In this document: positions 54,723 to 62,875 of the stretch, in pieces | How the letters are laid out: every line of letters starts with the position of its first letter | Numbering within the stretch: position 1 is the first letter of the stretch | Assembly: GCF_900129095.1 (NCBI RefSeq) | Contig: NZ_FQVA01000002.1 | Span: 365,029-429,028 of the forward strand | Source: Microbulbifer donghaiensis | Lineage (GTDB): Bacteria; Pseudomonadota; Gammaproteobacteria; Pseudomonadales; Cellvibrionaceae | DNA length: 64,000 bases | Direction of reading: 5' to 3' | Made by a program: the position numbers and the translations under genes | Notes under the pieces: model-generated | Told to the model about the DNA's origin: nothing | The model's input: the letters and a program-made list of their open reading frames with translations, nothing else | Database searches by the model: none

Positions 54723-55226
54723 TCAATCGGCAGAAGGAACCGGATCAGACGCCCCGCACCCTCCCAGCTTTGCCAAAAACGCCCACAGCTGGCTGCGCAA
54801 CTGCTCCACCTCCTGCGGAGAAACAGCGGATGCGTCGAGCTGTCGCGCCACCCATTCCTGCGCACGCGGCTTGAGTCCGCGGCCGGCATCGGTGACTTCC
54901 ACCAACGTCACGCGCTCGTCCCGGGCCGCCCGGCGGCGCACGACCAGGCCGCGCTGCTCCATGCGCTTCAACAGCGGCGTCAAGGTTCCGGAGTCCAGCA
55001 TCAGGCGCCCACCCAGGGCGCCGACACTGACATCGGCATCCTCGCGCTCTCTCTGCTGATCCCACTCCCACAGCACCAGCAGCACCAGGTACTGGGGATA
55101 AGTGATGCCCAGGTGCTGCAGCATCGGCTGGTAGGCCCGGGTCATGGCCCGCGATGCCGCATACAGGGCGAAGCAGAGCTGGCGATTCAGCGCCAGCGCC
55201 CCGTTGTCGTCGTCGCAGATTGCCAT
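54723..55226 (-). CDS. ohrR: OhrR-type MarR-family organic peroxide sensor
   Basis: 167 aa. The N-terminal 'LALNRQLCFALYAASRAMTR' has the reactive Cys (C18) that OhrR proteins use to sense organic hydroperoxides, followed by 'LQHLGITYPQYLVLLVLWEW' whose Tyr residues stabilise it, and the winged helix ('ALGGRLMLDSGTLTPLLKRM', 'RRRAARDERVTLVEVTDAG'). Represses its targets until oxidised. Its start overlaps the stop of the upstream glutathione peroxidase gene by one base (TGATG), and a perfect 30-bp palindrome sits in front of that gene: an autoregulated gpx-ohrR unit is likely. Confidence 0.92.
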   Translation of the reverse strand: MAICDDDNGALALNRQLCFALYAASRAMTRAYQPMLQHLGITYPQYLVLLVLWEWDQQREREDADVSVGALGGRLMLDSGTLTPLLKRMEQRGLVVRRRAARDERVTLVEVTDAGRGLKPRAQEWVARQLDASAVSPQEVEQLRSQLWAFLAKLGGCGASDPVPSAD

Positions 55227-55705
55227 CAGAGCAGCTGCTCAATTTCTGTTTCCAGCGCCTCCGGCTTATCTTTCGGCGCAAAGCGCTTCACCACCTGGCC
55301 ATCGCGACCGATCAGGAATTTGGTGAAGTTCCATTTGATGCCCTCGGTACCCAGAATACCCGGGGCCTGCTTCTTCAGCTGCACGAACAGCGGATGCGCA
55401 CCTTCACCGTTCACCTCCAGCTTGGCATAAACGGGAAAACTGACACCGTAGTTAAGCTCGCAGAACTGCTGGATTTCGTCATCGCTGCCCGGCTCCTGCT
55501 TGCCAAACTGGTTGCAGGGAAAGCCCAGCACAGCCAGCCCGCGGTCCTTGTACTTGTTGTGCAGCGCCTCCAGCCCCTTGTACTGCGGAGTGAAGCCACA
55601 CTTACTGGCCGTGTTAACGATCAGCAGCACCTTGCCTTTGTATTCTTCCAGCGAGGAAGTGCTGCCATCCGCCGCCTGAACCGGAATCGAATAAAGTTCG
55701 CTCAT
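55226..55705 (-). CDS. Glutathione/thioredoxin peroxidase
   Basis: 159 aa from ATG 55705 (GGGAG 6 nt upstream). Reduces hydrogen and organic peroxides. Catalytic Cys36 in 'VNTASKCGFTPQYKGLEALH', Gln in 'LGFPCNQFGKQEPG', and the Trp-Asn pair in 'IKWNFTKFLIGRDGQVV'. The Cys in 'FPCNQF' is the likely resolving Cys of thioredoxin-dependent members. It takes the place that ohr usually has beside ohrR. Cytoplasmic, no signal peptide. Confidence 0.93.
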   Translation of the reverse strand: MSELYSIPVQAADGSTSSLEEYKGKVLLIVNTASKCGFTPQYKGLEALHNKYKDRGLAVLGFPCNQFGKQEPGSDDEIQQFCELNYGVSFPVYAKLEVNGEGAHPLFVQLKKQAPGILGTEGIKWNFTKFLIGRDGQVVKRFAPKDKPEALETEIEQLL

Positions 55706-55723
55706 GGAGTTTCTCCCACTCAA

Positions 55724-55770
55724 TGCAATTAGATTGTGCACAATCTAATTGCACAAAATACAAAATGCAA
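55724..55770 (-). promoter_or_regulatory. OhrR-type operator overlapping the gpx-ohrR promoter
   Basis: Bases 55724-55753 are a perfect 30-bp palindrome (half-site tgcaattagattgtg). On the minus strand a promoter ttgcat (plus 55765-55770), 17-nt spacer, tagatt (plus 55742-55747) has its -10 element inside the palindrome. A bound repressor would thus block polymerase. It lies 18 nt in front of the gpx start. AT-rich palindromes with attag/agatt arms fit the OhrR/MarR operator type. Confidence 0.75.
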
Positions 55771-55808
55771 ATTTTCTTAATGAAAGAAGAGCCTCCCAGG
55801 CTTTATTA

Positions 55809-55823
55809 TGAGAATAATTATCA
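55809..55823 (+). promoter_or_regulatory. Fur box upstream of cytochrome c-FTR1 gene
   Basis: tgagaataattatca matches the 7-1-7 Fur consensus TGATAAT-N-ATTATCA at 13 of 14 defined positions. It lies 55 nt upstream of the ATG at 55879 and next to AT-rich -10-like sequence (tattat, 55828-55833), so iron repression of the permease is expected. Confidence 0.75.
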
Positions 55824-55878
55824 ATAATATTATGCACCAAATTACCAACGCCTTTTGCGTCAACTAAAAGGACAATCC

Positions 55879-57813
55879 ATGCGCGTCACACTGCATCTGG
55901 CCCGCCTACTACTGGCGATGTTCGCCCTAACCATTACCCCAGTGCTGGCCCAGCAGCCGGATCTCAATGAACAGGAACTGCGCCAGCTGATGCAGATGGC
56001 GGAATACATTGGCGTCGATTACTCGGAAGCGGTGGAGAAGGGAGAAATCATCAACGCGGACGAATACGCGGAGATGGAGGAGTTCGCCCAGCTGCTGGTC
56101 GATCGAGGCGAAAAGCTGTCCGCCGCCCCCGACGCCGAGACCATCCGCCAGGAGGCAGCGGCCTTGCAGGCGGCCATCCAGCGCAAGGCCAGCCTCGCCG
56201 AAGTGCAGGTCCACACTGCCAATCTGCGCCAGGGGCTGCTCTCCATCGCCCCCGCACTGTCACTGCCGCAGCAGTTGCTCAGTGTTGAGGAGAGTCGCGC
56301 CCTCTACCAGAGCCAGTGCATTGCCTGTCACGGCACGGGTGGAATGGGCGACGGCCCGCTAGCAGCGCAACTAGAGCCCGCCCCCACGAATTTTCACGAA
56401 CGCGAACGCGCGGAGAACCGCTCACTGCTGGGACTCTACGATGCCATCAGCAACGGTATCGACGGAACCGCGATGACTGCGTTCAGTAATTTGAATGAAC
56501 AACAGCGGTGGTCGCTGGCATTCTACGTCGGCGGCCTCGCATTCAGCGGCGAACAGGCCGACACATCGAGCAGTGAGCTGACCTTGGCAGATCTGGTGAT
56601 GTACAGCCCGCAGGTGTTGGGCAACGACCGCCCGGAAGTGCCGGCCGAAATCGTCGCCGCCCTGCGTGCCGACCCGACACCGCTGTTTGCCAAGAGAGAT
56701 GGCGAGGGCAGCAAACCTCTCGACACCGCGCGCAGCCAGCTGCAAAAGTCCCTCACCGCCTTCCAGCGGGGTGACTACGCCAGCGCCCGCACCCTGGCAA
56801 TCAGTGCCTACCTGGACGGCTTCGAACTGGTGGAAGGCACTCTCGATTCCCACGATACGGCACTGCGCAAATCGATCGAGCGCGACCTGCTGGGCCTGCG
56901 CGCAAAACTCAATACGAAGAGCGATCCGCAGGAAGTCGAACAACAGGTGGCTCTGATACTGCAGCGTCTCGACGAGGCCCAGGCGCAGCTCGAGCAATCC
57001 AACCTGTCCGGCACTGCACTGTTCCTGGCCAGCCTGATTATCCTGCTGCGTGAAGGCCTGGAAGCACTGCTGGTGGTCATTGCACTGACGACTATCCTGA
57101 TCAAAACCGAGCGCGGCGACGCGCTGAAATATGTGCACTTCGGCTGGATCGCCGCCTTTATTGCCGGCTTCGCCACCTGGCTGGCTGCGCAGCGGCTGAT
57201 CACCATCAGCGGCGCCAGCCGCGAGGTCATGGAAGGTGTCGCAGCACTGGTCGCCGCCGCCGTGCTCTTCTATGTGGGCTACTGGATGCACAGCAAAACC
57301 CACGCCCAGGGCTGGCAGAAATACATCCGCAACAGTATCGACCGCAGCCTGACCACCGGTACCCTTTGGGGTATTGCCGCCCTGGCATTCCTGGCGGTTT
57401 ACCGGGAAATTTTTGAGACCATCCTCTTCTACCAGGCGCTGCTGACCCAAACCTCGGCCGGCCAGTACAGCGCCCTGTGGGGTGGCGTTGGCGCCGCAGT
57501 GGTGCTGCTGGCATTCCTCGGCTGGGCAATGGTGCGCTACTACGCACACCTGCCGATCGGCAAGTTCTTCTCGGTAACTACGTTTATCCTGCTGGCGCTG
57601 TCTTTCGTCCTGGCGGGCAAGGCAATCGCCGCACTGCAGGAGGCCGCGCTGATTAGCATGACGCCGCTACCGGTATCCTTCTCGTTCGACTGGCTGGGCA
57701 TCTATTCCACCTGGGAAGGTATCTGCTTGCAGGCCGCCATCCTTGTCGCCGCCGCGTGGATCTGGCTGCGCGGCCGCCGCCCGGTGACGACCGGAGAGAC
57801 CGTCAAGGCATAA
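55879..57813 (+). CDS. Cytochrome c - FTR1 fusion iron permease
   Basis: 644 aa from ATG 55879 (AAGGA 7 nt upstream). Signal peptide (about 1-25, 'LLLAMFALTITPVLAQ'), helical periplasmic domain, then a class I cytochrome c domain with CIACH heme site ('YQSQCIACHGTGGMGDGPLA'), another helical part, and from about residue 380 a seven-helix FTR1 permease with REGLE in 'LIILLREGLEALLVVIALTT' and the second acidic motif in 'LAVYREIFETILFYQALL'. FTR1 takes ferric iron freshly made by an oxidase; the fused cytochrome may accept the electron (inference). A Fur box precedes the gene. Confidence 0.93.
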   Translation: MRVTLHLARLLLAMFALTITPVLAQQPDLNEQELRQLMQMAEYIGVDYSEAVEKGEIINADEYAEMEEFAQLLVDRGEKLSAAPDAETIRQEAAALQAAIQRKASLAEVQVHTANLRQGLLSIAPALSLPQQLLSVEESRALYQSQCIACHGTGGMGDGPLAAQLEPAPTNFHERERAENRSLLGLYDAISNGIDGTAMTAFSNLNEQQRWSLAFYVGGLAFSGEQADTSSSELTLADLVMYSPQVLGNDRPEVPAEIVAALRADPTPLFAKRDGEGSKPLDTARSQLQKSLTAFQRGDYASARTLAISAYLDGFELVEGTLDSHDTALRKSIERDLLGLRAKLNTKSDPQEVEQQVALILQRLDEAQAQLEQSNLSGTALFLASLIILLREGLEALLVVIALTTILIKTERGDALKYVHFGWIAAFIAGFATWLAAQRLITISGASREVMEGVAALVAAAVLFYVGYWMHSKTHAQGWQKYIRNSIDRSLTTGTLWGIAALAFLAVYREIFETILFYQALLTQTSAGQYSALWGGVGAAVVLLAFLGWAMVRYYAHLPIGKFFSVTTFILLALSFVLAGKAIAALQEAALISMTPLPVSFSFDWLGIYSTWEGICLQAAILVAAAWIWLRGRRPVTTGETVKA

Positions 57814-57817
57814 AAAA

Positions 57818-57845
57818 ATACCCCGCTTCGGCGGGGTATTTTTTT
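57818..57845. terminator. Bidirectional intrinsic terminator
   Basis: Perfect 9-bp stem ataccccgc / gcggggtat with a ttcg tetraloop, seven A before and seven T after. Serves the FTR1 gene and, on the other strand, the Cys-rich gene ending at 57875. Confidence 0.93.
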
Positions 57846-57874
57846 GTCTGTCCGTTTTTACTTCTCGCCTGTAC

Positions 57875-58954
57875 TCAGCGCAGTTTGAATCCCAGCTCCG
57901 CCTCAATCTGCGCACGCGTCCACAGGCTCCAGTCCGCTGCACCCTGTTGCGCTTCGTTGTCGACCGACTCCACAATCCCTCTACTCAGGGCCGGCCACGC
58001 CAGCACCGCCGGCGACGCCGATTCCGCGAAGCTGAAGAAGAGTTCCGGGGCCGGCAGTATCCGTTGCAGGCTTTGCAACAGCGGCTGCCAACCGAGAGGC
58101 AAAATGGCTTCCGCCAGCTTCCACGAAGGGGCCGGCGCCTTGGCGGCCTGCGCCACCAGATAGCGGTAACGCACACGCGCCGCCGTGAGCAACTGCTCGC
58201 TCGCGAAATGCATACAGCCGTCAACGCGCCGCTCGGCACAGAGCAAACAGCTGCCCTCGGGAAGAGCCAGCTGCTGGGCGTCATCCGCACTCAGGTGCCA
58301 GCCGCCCTCCTCAGCCGCACAACCACAATGGGGGCAGGCATGCTCCACCGCGTCGGCGGGCAACTGCAACGGCAGACTGTTTACCCCCGGCCGCCAATAG
58401 CAGGTGGAATCGGCGAAATAACTATCGCCGTGACTGCGCACGTGAGAGGTGAATTCAAACCTGGCGGCACTGGCACCTCGCCCCGCTGCCGCCTCCAGGC
58501 AGGCTTTGCACAGTGTGAAAGGGCCCTGTCCGTGCGACTCGTTTATCTGCTTGAGGTCTGTCCCGACCCAGGCGCTGCGTGATTCGCTCTGCAGCGCACC
58601 ACAGCACGGAAATACATGGACCAGGGAATAGAAGTCACGGCGCCTTCGTGGATCATCCAGTTCCGGGGCATCGGTACCGAATACCATTACCGGGTGTCCC
58701 CGATAGCGCCAACCGGCAGAGCAGGAATCCAGATCGCCAATACTCACCTGCAAGCCGGACTGCAGCTCGCGCGCGAGGGCATTCCTGTCCACCGCTGTCG
58801 ATACCGCGTCACTATCGCCAGCCGCCGCAACCTCATCGGTAGGGTCATCCGCTACGGCGACGTCGATGTCCGCAGCAACATCCGCCGGTACTGGCCCACT
58901 CGCACTGGGCGCCGATCCGCGCAGTTTTGCCAGAGCCTGTTTCCACAGTGCCAC
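57875..58954 (-). CDS. Cys-rich hypothetical protein of the ZorAB-like operon
   Basis: 359 aa, GTG start overlapping the previous stop by one base (TAGTG). The first 60 residues are a low-complexity Ala/Asp/Val linker. The remainder has several Cys pairs suited to zinc: 'VFPCCGAL', 'TLCKACLEAAAGR', 'EHACPHCGCAAEEG' and 'CLLCAERRVDGC', plus 'THVRSHGDSYF'-like His-rich sequence ('FTSHVRSHGDSYFADSTCYW'). No HNH, helicase or nuclease signature is complete. No membrane helix, so cytoplasmic. Last gene of the operon, the position where Zorya systems carry effectors; that role is inference from position alone. Confidence 0.75.
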   Translation of the reverse strand: MALWKQALAKLRGSAPSASGPVPADVAADIDVAVADDPTDEVAAAGDSDAVSTAVDRNALARELQSGLQVSIGDLDSCSAGWRYRGHPVMVFGTDAPELDDPRRRRDFYSLVHVFPCCGALQSESRSAWVGTDLKQINESHGQGPFTLCKACLEAAAGRGASAARFEFTSHVRSHGDSYFADSTCYWRPGVNSLPLQLPADAVEHACPHCGCAAEEGGWHLSADDAQQLALPEGSCLLCAERRVDGCMHFASEQLLTAARVRYRYLVAQAAKAPAPSWKLAEAILPLGWQPLLQSLQRILPAPELFFSFAESASPAVLAWPALSRGIVESVDNEAQQGAADWSLWTRAQIEAELGFKLR

Positions 58955-59658
58955 TAGATGGCCTCCTCTAAAATTCTATGAATCTGCGCTTCCGAGTTGG
59001 TAATTACCCGAAAGGCAACCCGTTTGGATTTTTCCGGGTCCTCACTGCCGTCCGCCCGCAGAACCGGGCGCGCAGACGAGTAACCAACTGCGGCCACCAG
59101 CGCCAACATGCCGGGCACTTCATCGGCGGGAACAAGTCCGTGCACGAAGTGCAGGACCTCGCGCGAACGGTTCTGCGACAGGCGCAGATTATTAAAGTAA
59201 TTCTCTCTCGAACTGCCCCCGGCTCCCCACTCGGAACTCGTATGCCCCTCGATGTGAATTGCCCTAATGGAACCCAAGAAGGGCTTCAGCGCGGCGATAT
59301 AGCGTGGGAAAAAGCTTTCCATCACCCGCTGCGCATCCTCGTTCATCTCCGCGGCGCCGGTGGAAAACATCGCGTCGGAGTTATTGAAAGCAATAATCAA
59401 ACGATCCTTATCGATCGTCGCCCCCCAGCGCGGAAGGTCACTTTCAAACTCGTGCATCAGTGTCTGGTAAATCGCCAACTGGTTATCGCGGTAGGACTGC
59501 GCCAGTGCCCGGATCTTTTCCCGTTCCTCCATCATCGAGCGCATCATCACAATGGAGATGCACAGGAACACCATCATCAACCCCGCCATCAGGTCGGAGA
59601 CGCTCAGCCATTCACTCTCTTCGCTGGATCCGCGTCTGGCGGAGAGACTATTCAGCAT
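58954..59658 (-). CDS. ZorB/MotB-like protein with OmpA peptidoglycan-binding domain
   Basis: 234 aa from ATG 59658, overlapping the ZorA-like gene by 11 nt. A short cytoplasmic start leads into 'WLSVSDLMAGLMMVFLCISI', the MotB/ZorB-type helix (about 22-40) with the ion-carrying Asp22. After a coiled coil, the OmpA-like domain carries 'IHIEGHTSSEWGAGGSSREN' and 'LSQNRSREVLHFVHGLV', which bind peptidoglycan in MotB/OmpA. In Zorya systems ZorB does exactly this, anchoring the motor. An alternative is a Tol/Pal- or MotB-like housekeeping motor. Confidence 0.88.
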   Translation of the reverse strand: MLNSLSARRGSSEESEWLSVSDLMAGLMMVFLCISIVMMRSMMEEREKIRALAQSYRDNQLAIYQTLMHEFESDLPRWGATIDKDRLIIAFNNSDAMFSTGAAEMNEDAQRVMESFFPRYIAALKPFLGSIRAIHIEGHTSSEWGAGGSSRENYFNNLRLSQNRSREVLHFVHGLVPADEVPGMLALVAAVGYSSARPVLRADGSEDPEKSKRVAFRVITNSEAQIHRILEEAI

Positions 59659-60955
59659 AATCAGCTTCCCGCACCTGTAGGCGCCGCATCTGCGCCAACA
59701 GTTTCTGGTAGTCACGCGTGAAGTTACCGCTGACCGTTGCCAGAGCCTCCCCCATCGCCGCAAGCACCTGTTCTACCTGCGCGGCCATCACCCGATCCAT
59801 CTGTTCGTACTGGCGGCGGATCGAAACGTCCGCATCCTTGAGCTCTTTCCGTATAACCTCTGCCAGTGCCTGCAACATCTCTCTATGGGTAGCGGCAATC
59901 ATCTGCGCCAGTTCCCGCATCGACTCACGGTGGCTCTGCGCGGACGCATTGACCAGATCCTGCATCGCCTCGGGGTCGAGTGCCTTTAGGTTGTCCAGCG
60001 CCGAAGACAAATGCTGGAAGCGCTCGGCGAGGGACTGGGTCTGGCTCTGCAGCACCGCGTTGATGGCCGCGAGGTTTTCGTCGACTCCTTTTTGCGCCGC
60101 CACAACGCCCTGCGACAACTGCTCGATATTCTGCGGCAATTGCGGCACCAGCGCTGCCAACTGCTGCACTGATTCGTGTTGTGCTCCGAGTATTCGCGCC
60201 AGCTGATCCGTCTGCTGCCCCTGCCGCTCGAGCAACTGGTCCAGCCCACTGTAGAGCCTGGGCAACTCCGCGATGCGGTCGTACATCTCCTTCAGCACTG
60301 TCTGCTGATTGATCAGCGTCTGCTGGCTCTCGTCACAACGGCGGCTCCAGGACTCCACGCGGTCGGCATGTGCCCGATACTCGCCGGCAGCAGTCGCCAG
60401 GGCCGGCTGCAAGTCGGCCAATTGGGTGCAGAAACCCTGTAGATTGTCCCCGAACTGCGACTGTATCCGCAGATTGAACTCGGCGACCACGTTCTCCAGC
60501 CGGCTCACCAGTTCTTCACTGGTCCGCTGGGTAAAGCTCTCCAAAGCGGTATGCAGTTGGAGCAGGTTATTGTTCAGATCGTCGATGGTGGCCGCACCCT
60601 GTACCGGGTCTGTGGGCAGGCGCAACATGCGACTGAACACACGCAGCAGCAAAGACAGTGCCAGGCCAATTACGCTGGTGATAAAGGCCGTTTTCAGCCC
60701 CGCCATCAGATCGGCAATACTGCGATCGATCTCTTCCAGCGAGAAGTCGTACAGGCCGATGATGATGCCGATAAAAGTGCCGAGAATACCGAGAGAAGTC
60801 AGGAAGCCTGGCCCCTGCTCCACAAATTCACGCCCGCGCCCGATAAATCGCAGGATCAGCGCCAGCGCAAAAATTGCCAGCATCAAAACAAGGAATCCGT
60901 CGGTGACCGCCGCAGGGGTCAGCGACAAGAACACCTGATGTAACAGTCCCGACAT
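59648..60955 (-). CDS. ZorA/MotA-like channel with long coiled-coil tail
   Basis: 435 aa. Three helices at about 18-38, 51-69 ('GFLTSLGILGTFIGIIIGLY', the ZorA/ExbB motif) and 88-107 ('GLKTAFITSVIGLALSLLLR', with the TAF-TS pore signature). From about residue 125 to the end runs a nearly uninterrupted Gln/Leu/Glu coiled coil. Such cytoplasmic tails are a hallmark of ZorA, where they are thought to carry the signal into the cell. It starts 3 nt after the methyltransferase-like gene and overlaps the ZorB-like gene, so expression is tightly coupled. Confidence 0.87.
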   Translation of the reverse strand: MSGLLHQVFLSLTPAAVTDGFLVLMLAIFALALILRFIGRGREFVEQGPGFLTSLGILGTFIGIIIGLYDFSLEEIDRSIADLMAGLKTAFITSVIGLALSLLLRVFSRMLRLPTDPVQGAATIDDLNNNLLQLHTALESFTQRTSEELVSRLENVVAEFNLRIQSQFGDNLQGFCTQLADLQPALATAAGEYRAHADRVESWSRRCDESQQTLINQQTVLKEMYDRIAELPRLYSGLDQLLERQGQQTDQLARILGAQHESVQQLAALVPQLPQNIEQLSQGVVAAQKGVDENLAAINAVLQSQTQSLAERFQHLSSALDNLKALDPEAMQDLVNASAQSHRESMRELAQMIAATHREMLQALAEVIRKELKDADVSIRRQYEQMDRVMAAQVEQVLAAMGEALATVSGNFTRDYQKLLAQMRRLQVREADYAE

Positions 60956-60958
60956 TGT

Positions 60959-62185
60959 CTAAACCTCAGAGAATTTCTTTAACGCAAGCTCGTGATAGAA
61001 AGCACCGCTGGGCAGCTTGCCATGGCCCTGGCCCGCAAGCTGCAGACGCGGCAATGCACGGATGATTTCTGTCACATTCGTGAAATGCGATTTGTGTTCA
61101 CCGAGCGGAAACTCCTTTACCAGAACGCGCTCGTTCGCCTGCACCTCAAAAACAGAGGGACGCTGTGCGAGCCGCTCCCGTTTGCAAAACACAATATGCA
61201 GCAGCCCGCTGGGTTTCAGCTTCGACAGGAGGAGTTCGCTCAACACCAGAGCCTCCTCCGGACTGTAAAAACTCAGCAGGTCCCAGGTAAGAATCGCATC
61301 GCAGGGTTCCAGATCGGCAAACTTGGCGAATGCGGAGCGAATCGCCTGGCAGCCCTCTTCACCACGCTGCTTGCGCCACTGGATAGCGGCGTGTAAATCA
61401 AGCACGAATAATTCGCCGGCCTGCTGCTGCAAGGCACCGATATTGCGCCCGCTCTTTGGGCCACAGTCCATCACCCGGCTGACCGGCGACTTACGCGCGG
61501 ACTGCATCGCACTGTCCAGTCCAACCAAAGACAGCGCCTGGCCAACGTCGGCCGCGGAAAAATAGTTCGTCACATCCGAAGCGGTGCCAGGTCTGACCTT
61601 GCCCGCCGGCGCACCGCTATCGTATTCAAAAAAATACTCAAACAGGTCCTTGCGCATACCCTGGCGCTTTACCAGAGAGTTACTCAGGTTAAAGCGTCCG
61701 AGGCTCTGCATCAGGGCTACTGTGGAGTGCCCCTGGTAGGCAACACAGGGATATTCCGGATCGTCGGCAGTTTCGTAGGTAAAGTCCCGCAACAACTTGA
61801 ATTTAGCCGGCCTCTTTGGCGCCGTAGCGCCGGTATAAATCATGGCGTGCAACAAAGTGCCGCGCTTTAGATTTGGTCGCAGCAGCTCGATCAGATAAGA
61901 AATCAGTTCCGGAGTCAGGAAGTTCAGCAGGTCCCAGCACAGAATGACATCGAACTTTATCTTTTCCGGCTTGCTGACCAGGTGGCTCTTCAACGCCGCC
62001 TTGAGATCCGACGACTGCTGGTTATCGGCGAAAAATTCGATCAGGTCTTCGATATAGCAGGGACAGTTCATCTGCAGAAATGCCTGGGTGGAACCAACAG
62101 CCAGTGGCCCCAGATCCAGAATGCGATATCCCGGCTGAATGATTTCCTGATTGAGCGCTGCCAGGCCAAAAGAGTGATGCTGCAT
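60959..62185 (-). CDS. Tandem SAM-methyltransferase-like protein
   Basis: 408 aa from ATG 62185 (GAGACGAG upstream; an ATG at 62209 has no ribosome site). Two related Rossmann halves: motif I-like 'YRILDLGPLAVGSTQAFLQ' in the first and 'SRVMDCGPKSGRNIGALQQQ' in the second, and late blocks 'FDVILCWDLLNFLTPELISY' and 'CDAILTWDLLSFYSPEEALV', each followed by a 'LLRPNLKRGTLLH' / 'LLSKLKPSGLLHI' strand. The duplication is clear from 'WDLL-(NS)-F'. The usual glycine-rich GxGxG is degenerate in both, so binding of SAM is uncertain. First gene of the ZorAB-like operon; methylation of a target or a scaffolding role are both possible. Confidence 0.82.
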   Translation of the reverse strand: MQHHSFGLAALNQEIIQPGYRILDLGPLAVGSTQAFLQMNCPCYIEDLIEFFADNQQSSDLKAALKSHLVSKPEKIKFDVILCWDLLNFLTPELISYLIELLRPNLKRGTLLHAMIYTGATAPKRPAKFKLLRDFTYETADDPEYPCVAYQGHSTVALMQSLGRFNLSNSLVKRQGMRKDLFEYFFEYDSGAPAGKVRPGTASDVTNYFSAADVGQALSLVGLDSAMQSARKSPVSRVMDCGPKSGRNIGALQQQAGELFVLDLHAAIQWRKQRGEEGCQAIRSAFAKFADLEPCDAILTWDLLSFYSPEEALVLSELLLSKLKPSGLLHIVFCKRERLAQRPSVFEVQANERVLVKEFPLGEHKSHFTNVTEIIRALPRLQLAGQGHGKLPSGAFYHELALKKFSEV

Positions 62186-62221
62186 ACATCTCGTCTCGAA
62201 ACACCACATTAAGGCAACGGA

Positions 62222-62247
62222 CGAGCGGTGCCTTCAGACACCGCTCG
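62222..62247 (-). terminator. Stem-loop after bactofilin gene
   Basis: Perfect 9-bp stem cgagcggtg / caccgctcg with an 8-nt loop, 23 nt beyond the bactofilin stop. It lacks a U-tract, so read-through into the operon below is possible. Confidence 0.5.
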
Positions 62248-62269
62248 CCGAATTGCCCGGGGACCGATA

Positions 62270-62875
62270 TTAAGCTTCGGTTTCCGCTTCCAGGTCCGCC
62301 TCGGCGTAGTCGGCAGCAGCGGAAGTGGAGAACAGACCGCTGCTGGAGCTTGCAGCCTTGGTCACGCCTTCGGCGTCACGCGGCGGCAGGCTCGGGTGAA
62401 CCAGCTTTTCCTTGAATTCATTGATGCGCTCTTTCATTTCCGCATCGGTGTCTACCATGTCCATGGAACCGCGGAACTTACCGCCGTCATCCAACTGAAT
62501 ACGCGGAGCGGTCAGATTGCCCTTTACCACAGCGGTGCGACGGATTTCGATCAGCTCTTCCGCCAGCGCATCACCGGTAAGAGCACCCTCAACAGTGATG
62601 TTCTTCGCATGAATATTGGCATTCAGCTCACCGCCTGCACCCACGGAGAGGTTGTGTCCCTCCATGATCACAGTGCCCTCGATTGTGCCTTCGATATGGA
62701 GGCTCTCATTACCGATCAGTTCGCCGCGGAATTTAATGTTTTTACCGATCACGGACTTCTCAAAATCATCGCCCATATGGGAGCCGCTCTGCGGGGCGGA
62801 ACTGCCCTGGTCCATAAAGCCGTCCAGAAAGCTGTTGGAGCTCTCGTCGTTAGACTGTTGCTCATCGTTTGCCAT
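62270..62875 (-). CDS. Bactofilin (polymer-forming cytoskeletal protein)
   Basis: 201 aa from ATG 62875 (GAGGAG 6 nt upstream). A disordered Ser/Asp/Gln N-terminus is followed by the right-handed beta-helix core at about 40-130 ('SVIGKNIKFRGELIGNESLH', 'IEGTIEGTVIMEGHNLSVGA', 'KNITVEGALTGDALAEELIE', 'IRRTAVVKGNLTAPRIQLDD') and a charged tail. Bactofilins polymerise without nucleotides at the membrane and organise cell-wall or appendage enzymes. It is 84 bp upstream of the ZorAB-like operon on the same strand; a functional tie is possible but unproven. Confidence 0.93.
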   Translation of the reverse strand: MANDEQQSNDESSNSFLDGFMDQGSSAPQSGSHMGDDFEKSVIGKNIKFRGELIGNESLHIEGTIEGTVIMEGHNLSVGAGGELNANIHAKNITVEGALTGDALAEELIEIRRTAVVKGNLTAPRIQLDDGGKFRGSMDMVDTDAEMKERINEFKEKLVHPSLPPRDAEGVTKAASSSSGLFSTSAAADYAEADLEAETEA

